Assembly: GCA_020055645.1 (NCBI GenBank) | Contig: CM034548.1 | Coordinates: forward strand, 32,724,201 to 32,788,200 | Origin: Tomocerus qinae | Lineage: Eukaryota > Arthropoda > Collembola > Entomobryomorpha > Tomoceridae | DNA length: 64,000 nt | Reading direction: 5' to 3' | In this document: piece by piece, positions 1 through 13,119 of the stretch | How the letters are laid out: each line of letters opens with the position of its first letter | Numbering within the stretch: position 1 is the first letter of the stretch | Program-made: the position numbers and the translations under genes | Notes under the pieces: model-generated | Databases searched by the model: none | What the model was told of the DNA's origin: nothing | The model's input: only the letters and a program-made list of their open reading frames with translations

Positions 1-1228
<1,228 letters not shown>

Positions 1229-1231
<3 letters not shown>

Positions 1232-1318
1232 TCTACCACCTTTGACGAAGACTGCTGGAGACTCCAACTTTGAGCACAACAGACTCCGCGCACGAACTCG
1301 ATCTGCCAACCCTGGCAT
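1229..1318 (-). other. In-frame upstream ATG of PRPS (possible 29-residue leader)
   Basis: An ATG at 1318-1316, with G at -3, lies 29 codons upstream of and in frame with the usual PRPS start, with no stop between. The predicted leader starts [14 protein letters not shown] and ends in KGGR. It has six basic and two acidic residues, which loosely resembles a mitochondrial presequence. Whether it is translated cannot be seen from DNA, and ordinary open 5' UTR is equally possible. Confidence 0.3.
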
Positions 1319-2579
1319 CACTAAACCTTCTGCTATGGATCCATGCGCTCTTATAGTTCCGTCGTCCAGATTCGGCTCAACCTCCCCGACCTCCTCCTCG
1401 TGCTTTGTACCCCAGCCCAACCAAAAACAAACTCCTAGAGCTGGAATCGATTCGTTTTCTTATCAATCTATCAAATACCAACAACAATCTAGACATCAAA
1501 GCAAATAATAATATAAATATAGGATACATATCAGTGCAGACGTGCAGATTGCTCATGCAGATTTAATAGCAATAACCAAATCAACAGAAAATCAATCACA
1601 CTGTTTCATTCTGCTGGATACTACAAACTATACAATTTTAGTACCAACAATAATCATACATAGGGAAATGCTTTTGCCATTGTCCCTATACAACTATGAA
1701 ATAATTCTAGACGAGAAAATTATGCAATTAAAAATGAAAAACACTTAACAGTATTTACAGCTCTCCCTTTATAAGTGATACAGGGACAAACAGAATAGGG
1801 AATTTGAACAAGCAAAAATTTAAATATGTCTAATATTAATCGTTAAAAATAATTTCGTAAGCCAATGATACTTACCAGATTTTTAATGCAGACGAGCCCC
1901 AGTAATATATTGGTATTTCAACTCACAATTATTATTGCTGATATATTTTTACAAAGAAGAACACGTCAACACCATTAAACACACAGTCTACTTCTGTTCT
2001 CAATTAGTACCATTTGGTTGGTGTTCTCGTATTCACTTAAGAAAACTTTATCTTTAGCTGAAGCTTTGCATTAATATGTTTTTTGATGTCTTCCTAAATG
2101 CTGATTGATCATATACCTGATATAATTGATATTGTATGATTTTTCTTGTGAAAACTGGAAACCTTAAGAAAAATGGTCATACAAACCAAGATGTCAGGGT
2201 TTCGGGTAACGCTGTAAATTATTGTTCCAGAGACCCAGACAAAATATATACATGGTCAATTTATTGAATGTTACTTGAAAACTATTACTAGGACTTTTAT
2301 GTTGATTTCTACCAGTGATATTGAAGTGACGAAAGCTGAAGGGAAAATTCAACGGGTCTGTAATACGTTGCCACAGTTTATAATTTTTATCCAGTTCAAA
2401 AATGCATCTTTAAAAAATAGTGGAAAATTTGAAGTTGTAAAAAATTTCAATCCCTAGTCCCAAAACGCTTACAGTTCAGCCATATTGAATTTTAAAGTGC
2501 TGACCCTTTGCAACACCTTTTAACTTTGCTATGACAAATAATTATGTAGTAACCACCTTTTCATAAAATATTTTAACTT

Positions 2580-2800
2580 ACGGGGACTTACGGGCGTCCG
2601 TGAGTATTATGAATGGGGCCTGCCCTTGAAACTCCTTGAGCGGCCTCTACCCGCCCGTGCGGGTCTGTGACAATTATTGTTCAGCATGGCTCACCCGTAA
2701 CAGCCCATGAGCATCCTTAATCACTCCGTGCCCACCCGTGTCAGTGAAAATTTACGTTATGTGCCCTTACGTATGCATACGGGTGGCCCGTGCAACTCTC
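2580..2800. repeat. GC-rich repeat-like patch with CCCGTG/CACGGG words
   Basis: A sharply GC-richer segment inside AT-rich DNA. It contains repeated words such as CCCGTG, CACCCGT and ACGGGTGG in both orientations, including the imperfect palindrome ACGGGCGTCCGT. Its composition and edges suggest an inserted, decayed mobile element, but I see no coding part, clear terminal repeats or target duplication. Family unknown. Confidence 0.35.
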
Positions 2801-3691
2801 TAAATTCAAACTTCTCTTCAGCCGGTTTATTTAATAGTTTCAGCTTAGTATATTTAGTAATTAGTATGTCCCATTTTAAAATACTACTGCTAACACTAAA
2901 ACCATCATCATTTCAGTCGATTTTATTACTCATACAATAGCCAGTCCTATATCATAACAAATAAACATACCTACCTACTACATGAGAAAGAACTACAGCT
3001 ACGCTACGTCTTGTCGAGAATCTACCTATGTTAATACTAATACTACTGTGCAATGTTATTGCATATTACATAATAAATGTATCTGCGACTTGTTATGCCA
3101 TATTAAACGCTTATCATAGCTATGCATAGTGAAGTATACACATAATGCAAGCTTCTGTTAATATGGGGCATGGTTTCGGGACTTTCCAACGTTTGGGCTC
3201 CATGTGGGAACACAATGTTCTGAATTTTATTTAGGTTAATTATAATTTTCATTGAAGCTGAGGTCATCAATTGTAAATTTTAATGAAGGAAGTCACCCCA
3301 CTAAGTTTTCTCGCCTTTTTGAAAAGTTTGTGGGGTCATATCGACTGTGATCTTCGAAATGGACGTACACCATTTGATCCTTAATTCGAAAAGGTACAAT
3401 ACCACGCAACTGTCCAATAAGACAGATTTTGAAAATCTAAGACCCTTGGGCCCTAGGTCTCTTATCGTCCTTAAAATATCAATCAAACATTTTCCATTTA
3501 GTTTTAATCGAGTCAGACAAATGTGAGGAAATTCCCAACTTATCGTAATCTTAATTAGTATAGTATAGTTCATTACATGGGCGGAATCAACCGAAGTCAA
3601 TTTGAGCTTTCAACTCGTAAATGCTGGGCCCACTAGACACTTTTATACACTTTTTTGACACTATTCAACCATAGAATGCACCTATGGTAGA

Positions 3692-3930
3692 TTTTTTTGA
3701 GGATTTGGCAGTACTAGAATACGCGACGTAGCCCTATTATAATCCCGGGTACCAGAGGGACGAGCTCCAGTACCACCATTTACCTCAAGGATATTCCCCG
3801 TACTTAAACACCGAGCCAGGAACACCCCTAAACCTACAACCCCCCAGAAAGAGACAAGCTCCAACCGGGAATCGAACTAGGTCCGATAGGCTAAGAGGCA
3901 GTGCATTTAACCTCAGAGCCACAGTTGTAG
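3692..3930 (-). mobile_element. tRNA-derived SINE
   Basis: Read on the minus strand, the 5' part carries internal RNA polymerase III promoter boxes. The A box TGGCTCTGAGG (3921-3911) is close to TGGCNNAGTGG, and the B box AGTTCGATTCC (3878-3868) fits GGTTCGANTCC with one difference. Their spacing suits a tRNA. A GC-richer body of about 170 bp follows and ends in a run of seven A at 3698-3692. A tRNA-like head, unrelated body and A tail are the signature of a SINE. I see no convincing target-site duplication and no second copy in the window. Confidence 0.7.
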
Positions 3931-4460
3931 GTAAATTGTTCTTCGAAGCAGATTGTTAATGTTATTACTGTCTCATTCCGTAAAACTTTTCCCAATTAGT
4001 TTATCCATTTCTCGATTTCTCCCAACGGAAAATGGGATAAACTCAATAAACCTTTTTGTAGATTATGATACAGTATTAGTGGGGAAAACTCATTCAATCA
4101 CTATCTTTCCAGCCTCTAACTACTGAAACTTCACTGCACTATAGACAGGACGGTCGGCCGTGGTATTACCCTATAACTATCATGTGCATATTATGCTGAT
4201 TATATGCTCTTCGCTTATATTCTCCCTATTATAGTGTGCTACAGTGCTACGTACTAGTTAGTACTGCTGCGTAGTAGTACTAATAATATCAGTTCCAGAA
4301 GGATACTATGATATAACAGCTATGACTTAAACTGCACTACTCATCATACGTGTACTTCCGTACTTTGTACGTGTACAACTGTACATCTTACTGATCTTAC
4401 ATCTACAATCTCTCTTATTATTGCTATGTTCCACATTTCCACATTCGCAACTTTTCTTTG

Positions 4461-4900
4461 CCGAACCGAACCGAACCACTGACAACTTTCAGCCAAAATA
4501 TTTAAGAAAACGGAACCTAACCAAAAAAAATTGTTCGAAAGCAACCGGATAGATGTACAAAAGTAATGAAGAATTCGAGTGAACCGAACTTGTTAATCTA
4601 GCAGTCACTATATAGTTAGTGTACAAAAACGGTTAGAATTTTCACCAACCGAACCACTTTGGATCCAAAAAAAGTTTGAAGAATCGATCCGAGTCATCAG
4701 CTACATTCATTTAGAGAAATCCGAACCGAGGACTCCAAAAGTTTGAACGAACCGAGTCGAACTCTGGTTCTATACCATTTGAGTGAACCGAATTGATATA
4801 ACAACACCAAAAATTAGTAAGCCAAACTGTACCGCTAGCATCAACTTTGATCAAATCGAACCGGTTCCGTTCGGTACGTTTCCGAACCAGAAAGAACCAA
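4461..4900. repeat. Decayed CCGAA/GAACC-rich tract
   Basis: The stretch begins with three clean CCGAA units and then shows scattered copies of GAACC, CCGAA, CGAACC and AACCGA across about 440 bp. It ends with CCGTTCGG and TCCGAACC in opposite orientations. It looks like an old pentanucleotide satellite blurred by point changes. No open frame or known element is evident. Confidence 0.5.
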
Positions 4901-7900
4901 GTGTGCTCTTTTCTACTCTGCTTGACTGTCTGTAGTAGTCTGTACTCTGTAGTATGAATGAAGTTCTTTAGATTATTTAGTTAGGTAGGAACATCTCTCG
5001 ATGTCCACGGTATATTTATGTCAATGAAGTAAGATGCAAACAAAGAGATATAGAAATATGGGCCCAGACAGTCCAGAGATTTGAGACACCTGATTGCTTC
5101 GAATAATAATATGCACAAAAGGAATGTTATAGTTGTGAATGATATCTTGGTATACATAAGATTATGATGCTTTATGTACCCGGTTGATCCCCTAAAAATG
5201 CTACGTGATCATCAATTGTATCTACAGTTACGGTTGCTACTAAAACACACAATTCCTTTTCCTTACATTTCTATTCTGAACATTTGCCTCTTTTGTCCCA
5301 GAATGTAAAGAAATCTTGAACCAAATCGATGTTTCTAGTAAAATAAGAATCTCTATTCAGATAAAAAAGCGTTCTCCTTCTTCTGGGGTTTACCAATTTA
5401 TGTCAAAGGCGTGACTTTATGCAAATTATCATTTCTCAGATCAGAAAATTTATAAGAAATTAATGAAGAATTAATGAACAATATTTGCTCTCGTTTTTAT
5501 AATTACTTTCTTTGAAAAATTATTACTTATAGTATGGATAAGAATATTGCTGGGATCGAGTAATTCGTCACGAAATATCAAATATGAAAATATATTAAAA
5601 CTTGATTTTCCTTATTCGTCAAGTTCATCTAATGATCACGTTGTATTTCAAATGATAGGGCAATGGCAAAACGGTTATTCTCGAACAGTATAGATGCTAT
5701 AAACCATAGACAAATTCTCCTTTTCTGCATTTAGTTACAAAGTTACAAATCTGTAGTTTTCAACTGAGGATTAGAAAAAACATGAAAAACATTTTCATTT
5801 GTTCAACTCATGTAAAATTCTAAAGTAATAAACAAACCGAAAGCTAGCTCACGATGTATGCCAATCTATGCTTCATTAGTATTCGGGAAAAATATTTTCT
5901 TTAGAACAACGGTTTTTTAATCCAAGAAATCCTATAATAATATTGGTTTTATGTATCTCTAGGGTTCGCCAAACAAAATCCTAATTCTCCAAAAACTTGA
6001 CCGAACAGAAAACCTGAAGTAAACATTTTCAAAATAATCAAACTCACAATTCCTCAAAAAATTCGCAAGATGATTATGTGTTTATGGAGTTACGAAGTTT
6101 GTTCATGTTTAGGTTAACGTTTACGTGTTTATGGTGTTGAGGTCGAGGTACGAAGACAAAGCGATTATAAATTATAAGGAAGTTATTATTATGTGAAAAA
6201 TACAACTTTAAGGCAATGGCAGCTCTATAGGTATATGTGCGGGGCCGGAAGCAAGAATCAAATTAAATTGTTATATATATATCACTAGAGCGGACCACAT
6301 CCTTAAATGATGCAATTTAGCAGTCAATATGTGTGCAAGTGGATACTCAGAATACTTACACAGTACAAGGAGATTGCATCTGCATCCAACGGTTCTCCAT
6401 CAATTTGCATCGGGAATCATTTCCATGTTTTTATAAGTTGAAAGGCAATTTTGGGTAAGTCGGCGGCCGGAAGCTCTAAGGTCAGGGAGAACTTTTCCCA
6501 TATGCAAGCAATTTTCTAGTCCAATTACTTCCATCAGCTTATTTCCATTGTATAAATGTATGAAATGCATTACAGCTATTAGTCATTAGCCACTTTCAAG
6601 TTTTTATTCCCTCCAAGGCACTAACAAATCAAACTATAATAGAATTTCTAATTGACTACTGAAGATTTTAAGAATTGAAACATTTTGATGGGTAGACCTT
6701 TAGACATATTGAGAATTTCAACTAGTAATGTCGTAAGTAAGTTAATAGATTATGTGATTTAATTCATGACAAGAAAATATTGTTATATTTCAGATGCAAA
6801 TCGATATTTTTTCTATATACTGTACTTTTATTACTAATAGCCATAGTTATTGGGTAAAGGTTTATGGGAACATAAAAGAAGTAATTTTGTCCCGGTACAA
6901 GGAGCTATAGAAAAACTATATGGGGCCCTACCAAAAAAGTACAAAGGGTCATAAAACGAGTACTAAATTCCTTAAAACATAGACAAATTTTACTTACTCA
7001 AAATTAAGTAATTAATATAGATATAAAAATTTAAATTGATGAGTGTCAGTAACAATAAGTGCAGAAATGAGCAGGTATATCATCATTGTAATGAAATTCA
7101 CGTTTTTATCATCTAAGGGCCTTCAGATATCAATATTTTCCATGTTCTGATTCTGAATCTGTGTTAGAATTACTAGTTGGCAATAGTTAGTTGTGAAGCC
7201 ATTTTAAACACATATTGTCAGTCCATGCATTATTACTTCGCAACTGAAATTGCCCTGTAACTTGATGTAAATCAAGCAGGGTATTAGGGCATTCATCACC
7301 ACTATATTATGGACATCTAAGCCTTATCTCGTAATTTTGTATACAGATAGCATAAGGGTGTGTTTATTTCATGTATAAGTTGCCATTTCTATTTGTGTTG
7401 ATTTGCCGCAATTCTAAAATACAGCCAGCTAATTTATGAGGCAAATCTTAACACGTCCGATCCAGAATATCCTCATGCCAGTGCAGTGTGCATCAAAATT
7501 ATACACTGTGCAATCGGTGTAGCCGTAGGAATAATTCATAATAATGCATACTACCATACGGATAATTTGAACTCAAAAATATCCATTACTTTTAAAAAAT
7601 CTTTAAAAATTTATGCAGAATTTTATTTATCCATAAAGGTAAAAACAAGACAAGACTGAAATTAATGTACAATATCTATATGTTTCTAATACATTTTGCT
7701 CATCATAGGATTTGCTCTATATACTCAATACTCACTAGCTTGGTGCATCAGTATGGATGGTGTTCGTAGCGTATTATTATGTACTAGCCAGGAGCAGGGC
7801 CCAGGCCCTGTACTAAACAAAGCTAGTGAAGTTACGAAGTAAGTATTCTCTTCTATGTTGGGATTATCATCTTTTATAATTAAGCCTTTGGGTGCTTAAA

Positions 7901-9759
7901 ACTTTTGAAATTTAATGTCTGTACCTTTGTACAGTGTGCAGTGGCTAAGTATATAATAATTATGAAATATTGACTGCTGAATTTTGCCTCTTTCGCAATC
8001 AAACCAAATTTTGATGCTTAAACGTTTTCAAACTTAATAACAATACGGTGGGACGAAAATCTCCTGATACATACATACAAATCTACACGGGTACAAATAC
8101 GGAATTATTTATGTGCATGTCCAACTTCGCGTTTATATTATAGAACAGCCTAGCTGTGTTCGGTTCGAATAGAATTTTTTATTATGAACGTTAAAGTTAC
8201 TTCAAAAACATAATAATTTATCACGGTTGAGAATTAATCTCTACATTAAAATGTGATAAAACTTTCTATTCCTAAGTTTCAAAATTAATGGCAAGCAAAG
8301 CACATCTTTACCCAGGAAATACTATTTTATAGAGATTATTTTTTACTTTTCAACCATTTACTTCCGGCTATTAGCATACGTATTATGTATACACATTATG
8401 GAAATTACATTCTTACATTCTCATGTTGCCAAGGCTTGGTTCTAGCTTTTGCGGGCCCTGGGTAAAGTATAACCGCGGAGTCCCATGAGCTATGCGACTA
8501 TTCTGTTATTTCTAAGACATTATAGAGGCTACTGAATCAATTTTAGTATAGCTAAACTTCTTGCGTCACTGTAATTAGTAACTGTCAATGTTTTAGGAGT
8601 ATTTGTCAACTTTGGGTGCCAGTTATGCATGTCAGTTAAACAAGAATAAGTTATAATGGAAGATTGCATTCTATATTTTAGATGACTATCGGTAATTGCC
8701 GAAATTCTTCTTTATACATTGCATAAATACGTAATCAGTAAACCTTAATATACTATTTCATTACATTCCTGCTTTCAAACTGATTTTAAAAGTCAAATTA
8801 GTATCATAGTATTGTTATAATGACTTCTCGTGTCTTTGGCATTTCATGAAAAATCTTTGTGGTGCTAACTAATGTTATAGGTCTTTAAAAAACTTATATT
8901 GTACGTTGTACGTATATCGTAGAATCCTAGATGTAGACCATCGTGGCGCACACATCTGAAATGCAACTTGAAATCACCATGCATGACAATAAACTCATTT
9001 TGTTTAGTAGTTATGACATTCGCACGGAAAATCCGTATTCATTTCAGTGTAAAATGGCAACAAATTGGCACATATGGCTGAAAGCGTGAATTCGCAAATG
9101 AAAGTGGTTTTAAAGATGATACTGACTGAGAGCACCTTGTTATCTGTAAGAAAGATGAACATTGGGTGGTTCTTGTTGTGGCGGGTATTTATGTTTTGTT
9201 TTCATCTCAATTTCCAGGTACAAGTCTATTTAGGAATCCCATTAGAAACAGCAGGTTAGGTAAAGGGCATTCATGCAATGTAAATGTAACTACCTATAAT
9301 GCCGTAGATAACAGAGACGAGATAGTCAAGACATAGACAGGACAGAATAGACACAATTACTAATAACTATAGGTAAATTGAGATAGACTACAGTTCCTGC
9401 AGCTATTACTGGGACTCTAACAAAATACTGGCTCAGAGACTGGCAAATTTTTCATTTCGATTCGGTGATGTTCAGATTTAGTTTTACAGACTGTTAGAAG
9501 TTTGTTTTTCGCTCTGTCGAAAAGCGAATTTTACTTAAATTGTATCCGCTCCATTTACGGACGGAAGGAGTACAAATATCTAGAATTTACCACATTACGA
9601 CGACTGAAAATCGAAACTGCAATAAATTAAAATTTGCTCATAGTTGGTGTATTCCACTTCTATTATTTCCTATTGTAGGTGCCTACCCACCTCATGAAAT
9701 ATCCTGCACTATTTTATAGCTTCTCTGAGTGCACTTAATAGTTAATTATCAATTCGAGA

Positions 9760-9822
9760 ATGGCTAATATCGCTACTCAACGCATCAAACGTGAATTTAA
9801 GGAAGTTGTGAAAAGTGAAGAG
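9760..9822 (+). CDS. UBE2K: UBE2K exon 1
   Basis: Residues 1-21 (MANIATQ...KSEE), phase 0 end at donor GTAATA. Confidence 0.97.
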
Positions 9823-11797
9823 GTAATAAATTTTATCAATTCATATTTTCATTTATCATTAATAACTGTGCTTCATAATTTTTAAATTTACATAACATCA
9901 TTTCCTATGTACAATATGTACAAAATAAAATAGTTCGGCTATCCTCAATTTTCCTTAAAATGTAAATCCAAAAACCAACTATTTATATCGTTTCACAATT
10001 TTTTAGTTTTAGTTCTATTTTTGTACCATCAATTCATTTACTTGCTCCTGAAGCAGTATTCGTTTTGTCTGAAATTGAAAATACAACGTTATGTAAGCCA
10101 TAAGCTGGAGTATGATTCACGTTTGGCATTACACAGCTAGTACTTAGCATATACATTTGACAATTGTTGCATAATTCATTCCCTACGTTTTTAACATAGC
10201 CCTTATTATCAAAAAGTCAAAATAGTGAATTTTTAGTCTATTTAAGAAAAATTGCAAAAAAGCCGGCTAAAATCGAACACTTTTTAATAGAAAATTAGAT
10301 TTCAAGGTCGTTGAAATGGTTAATTAGTGTCAATCTACTTATTTAGATCTCTCGGTGCGCAATTCGAATCGATTTGGTGAACGATAGCTGGACTGAACTC
10401 AGAGGTGAAATTGCTGGCCCGCCAGACACCCCGTATGAAGGCGGAAACTTTGTTCTGGAAATAATTGTACCAGAAACTTATCCCTTTAACCCTCCAAAGG
10501 TGATTATTTAATATTTGTCAATTATTATAATATCTTTATTTGGTAATTACAATATTTTCAAATACATTTTCTTGATAAATTTTTTTTGCGATAGGTGCGA
10601 TTCTTAACTAAAATCTGGCACCCAAATATATCTTCTGTAACCGGTGCCATTTGTTTGGATATATTAAAGGATCAATGGTAAATTTTCTAAATCTTTAAAT
10701 TGGCAGTAAGTATTAAGCAGCTGATGAGAAGTCAGGACAAGAAAATTTTTGCTTTGTTACAGGGCTGCTGCGATGACTTTGAGAACCGTTCTCTTATCCC
10801 TGCAAGCCTTGTTAGCTGCTGCGGAACCTGACGATCCACAAGATGCTGTCGTGGCTCGTCAGTTTAAGGAGTCACCACTGATATTTCATGCCACTGCTCA
10901 ACATTGGACAGCGATATACGCTGGAGGTAAAGGCTTCTCCGTCCTATTCTATACTTTTATATAAAGAGTCGATTAATTCACCCACACATTAGCAAAGAAA
11001 TCCATACAACTTCGTCTTTTTCAAGTCAAATTTCAGTATAGCGGAAAAGATAAGAATTTAACACCTTCTTTATTAATTACAAACCTTGAATATCTCCAAC
11101 CAACTAGGTCATGAATAGTTAATTTGCCCGGCTATTGATTCATAAATGGTATAGTATAGACTTGACCAGCTTTTTAACTAATTAAGAATTTGGTCGAAGG
11201 AGTAAATTAACGTCAAAATCCAGTTCTGCAGAAAATCAATATCTAATATATAAAAGTATAATAGCATTCTCTACTCCCTGAAAAAGGAATGCAATAATGT
11301 CATTTTGAAAAGGGAGAAGAGTTTTTGTACTTTTGGTGCTTAGACTTACACATAGGCCTAATTGAAATAGTAGCACAACATATAAATAGGCAAAATCCAT
11401 GTATTTTGTATATGGAAATAAAAAGGTTCCTTTATGTTGCTTATAACTATTTGGTACTAAATAGTATTTAAGGATGGGAGGGAAGACAAAATGTGTAATG
11501 TATTCTATATTTTTTAGTTTATTCTCAGTCAAAAAATTGTAAAACAGTATAACAATTGTAAGCATAAGAAAAAAGTTGTAAAATATTTTTAGATAGCCTC
11601 AGTTTCAGAGAATATAATATACTATTTAGTTGTTCTGATATTGTATAATTATTAATGCAGGTCCAAAACGAAATGCGGAGTATGAGACTCGAGTTCGTCG
11701 CCTTCAAGATATGGGTATCGATGAGAGTGCCGCGCGCGCGACGTTATCGACCCATGACTGGGATATAGAACGAGCCACCGAACAATTCTTCAGCTAG
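9760..11797 (+). CDS. UBE2K: Ubiquitin-conjugating enzyme E2 K (E2-25K / Ubc4-type) with C-terminal UBA domain
   Basis: This class II E2 accepts ubiquitin from E1 on a cysteine and builds K48-linked chains for proteasomal degradation. Exons 9760-9822, 10347-10499, 10595-10677, 10763-10926 and 11661-11797 join in phase into 199 residues plus stop, the family's usual 200. The start MANIATQRIKREF is typical, and an in-frame TAG at 9739-9741 excludes a longer N-terminus. The UBC fold spans residues 1 to about 154. It holds the HPN motif (81-83), catalytic Cys92 in GAICLDILKDQW, and the EPDDPQDAVVA stretch. The UBA domain (about 160-199) carries the MGI motif at 172-174 and ends ATEQFFS, as in insect orthologues. 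All introns are GT-AG and short (85-734 bp). The gene lies head-to-head with PRPS and tail-to-tail with MTMR6. Confidence 0.98.
9823..10346 (+). other. UBE2K intron 1
   Basis: 524 bp, AT-rich, no recognisable insert. Confidence 0.9.
10347..10499 (+). CDS. UBE2K: UBE2K exon 2
   Basis: Residues 22-72, including VNDSWTELRGEIAGPPDT and ending PFNPPK. The acceptor is ATTTAG and the donor GTGATT. Confidence 0.97.
10595..10677 (+). CDS. UBE2K: UBE2K exon 3 (catalytic Cys)
   Basis: Residues 73-99 plus two bases of Trp100. It carries HPN 81-83 and active-site Cys92. Confidence 0.97.
10763..10926 (+). CDS. UBE2K: UBE2K exon 4
   Basis: Completes Trp100 and encodes AAAMTLRTVLLSLQALL through YAG, plus one base of Gly155. 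The acceptor is TTACAG and the donor GTAAAG. Confidence 0.97.
10927..11660 (+). other. UBE2K intron 4
   Basis: 734 bp, AT-rich. The minus-strand open frames inside it (about 60-109 codons) lack any recognisable domain and I treat them as chance. Confidence 0.85.
11661..11797 (+). CDS. UBE2K: UBE2K exon 5 (UBA domain)
   Basis: Completes Gly155 and encodes residues 156-199, the UBA domain, followed by TAG at 11795-11797. The acceptor is AATGCAG. Confidence 0.97.
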
Positions 11798-11904
11798 CTT
11801 TCCAAGCTAGATCTCAGGTGATTTACCGATAAAACCTAACTTTGTCTTCTTTTGGAAATCTAGAAAACTGTGAAAATGTCTGCAAATTAACTATAAGAAA
11901 ACAA

Positions 11905-11910
11905 AATAAA
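11905..11910 (+). promoter_or_regulatory. Candidate UBE2K polyadenylation signal
   Basis: A canonical AATAAA hexamer 108 bp after the stop codon. Further AATAAA hexamers occur downstream (for example near 12719), so the real 3' end is uncertain. Confidence 0.35.
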
Positions 11911-11990
11911 TAGCGTTTCCTACTGATATTGAAATCCTTACCCAAAATTCGTAATGTATTAAGAGTTGCACCTATACCTGCTTTAATGTA

Positions 11991-12232
11991 CCGTATTTAC
12001 GCTATTAAGGCGCGGGCGCCTAATTTTACGAGTCGATCTCTACACACTTGGAGCCAAGCGTGCATTTATAGAGATCCATGATAAATCGATAACGGTAATA
12101 ATACGTTGCAAATTGCTGTACAGAAAAATCCTCTGTTAAGTAAATGTGTTTCTCCCTACTCACAAAATATGGCGATGATTAGAAACCCGCCGCGCGCTAC
12201 CTGAGACTGGCGCTTTAATAAAGTAATTACGG
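11991..12232. mobile_element. MITE-like element with CCGTATTTAC / GTAATTACGG terminal inverted repeats
   Basis: The left end, 11991-12013, reads CCGTATTTACGC then TATTAAGGCGC. The reverse complement of 12210-12232 reads CCGTAATTACTT then TATTAAAGCGC. The two 23-bp ends match at 19 positions. The 242-bp unit is GC-richer than its surroundings and has no coding capacity, as expected of a short non-autonomous DNA transposon. It lies about 190 bp after the UBE2K stop, perhaps in a long 3' UTR. I see no clear target-site duplication, so the superfamily stays open. Confidence 0.6.
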
Positions 12233-12263
12233 CATATCGATCATCAAATACTATAGTATTCAG

Positions 12264-12280
12264 TTATTATTATTATTATT
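12264..12280. repeat. (ATT)n microsatellite
   Basis: About six tandem TAT/ATT units. Confidence 0.8.
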
Positions 12281-13101
12281 GATCCTTGTACTACTCTTTT
12301 TAAGTCATTCAACACATTACAATTATTGGGTTAAGTGTTTTCTATATTGTGAGGCAATGTGGAAAAGTGATCAGTCAATTTGTACGTTTTACCTAATTAT
12401 TATAAAGTATTGATGGATTTGTTGAAATCACGTGAAGCTGAATCATACGAATGGAAATGATGTATGTGTATAATTACCTGTACACAAATAACCCTAAGGT
12501 AGTAGTTTCTATTTAAAACACCGTATGGAAATGTTGTAGTTCAAAGTTGGAGCATTCAGTTGGTCAACTTTATATATTCCTTTGTCCCTTCTTATTAAAT
12601 GAAAACTTGGCACAATAAGACTCCCAACCAAAGGTCATGACAAGTTTGATCACCAGAATGTTTCATTGCCTTAAACATTTGTTACACAAATATTACTTAG
12701 CAAATACCAATGTGCGATGAATAAAGACAAAGATTGTAGATTGTTTAGTAATACTCAGCAATACTAAAATTAATATTTTGTTAATTGGTTGTAAAGATGT
12801 TCGAACATTTCTTCTTAATTTTTAAGCTTGGTAGCTTAAGAAAAATTTTAATCCGTCCGGTTAAAGTAATTCTACATCACAAGCTATCTAATTACGAGGA
12901 CATGTTGCTTTGATATGTACGTTTCATCAACAAAGTCACCTACTTGTCCCATCCACTTCCGGTGTTTTGCAATTTGCCAATTTCTAAAATAAATCTTATT
13001 CTTAGGCATTGCTCAAGATGCTGTTTACAATTACTCAATAGTCAACTATTAACGCGACAGACTCGTCACTGCTGTATTTACTTGAGCCAAACATGATGAA
13101 A

Positions 13102-13119
13102 ATTATTATTATTATTATT
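13102..13119. repeat. (ATT)n microsatellite
   Basis: Six tandem ATT units. Confidence 0.8.

Larger units (their letters stand above)
1460..9738. other. Gap between divergent PRPS and UBE2K
   Basis: About 8.3 kb without a supportable gene. It must contain both promoters. Apart from the GC-rich patch, the SINE and the CCGAA tract listed separately, I see AT-rich unique-looking DNA. Its open frames are short (under about 100 codons) and have no recognisable domain. Confidence 0.7.

Noticed and set aside
3301-3600. 99-codon minus-strand frame beside the SINE
   Set aside because: No recognisable domain, no splice context, and similar frames occur by chance in this composition.
3868-3928. A functional tRNA gene
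   Set aside because: A and B boxes are present, but the acceptor and anticodon stems do not form a proper tRNA, and the unit continues into a SINE body with an A tail.
11236-11707. Minus-strand frames inside UBE2K intron 4
   Set aside because: AT-rich, low information, and inside a well-defined intron.
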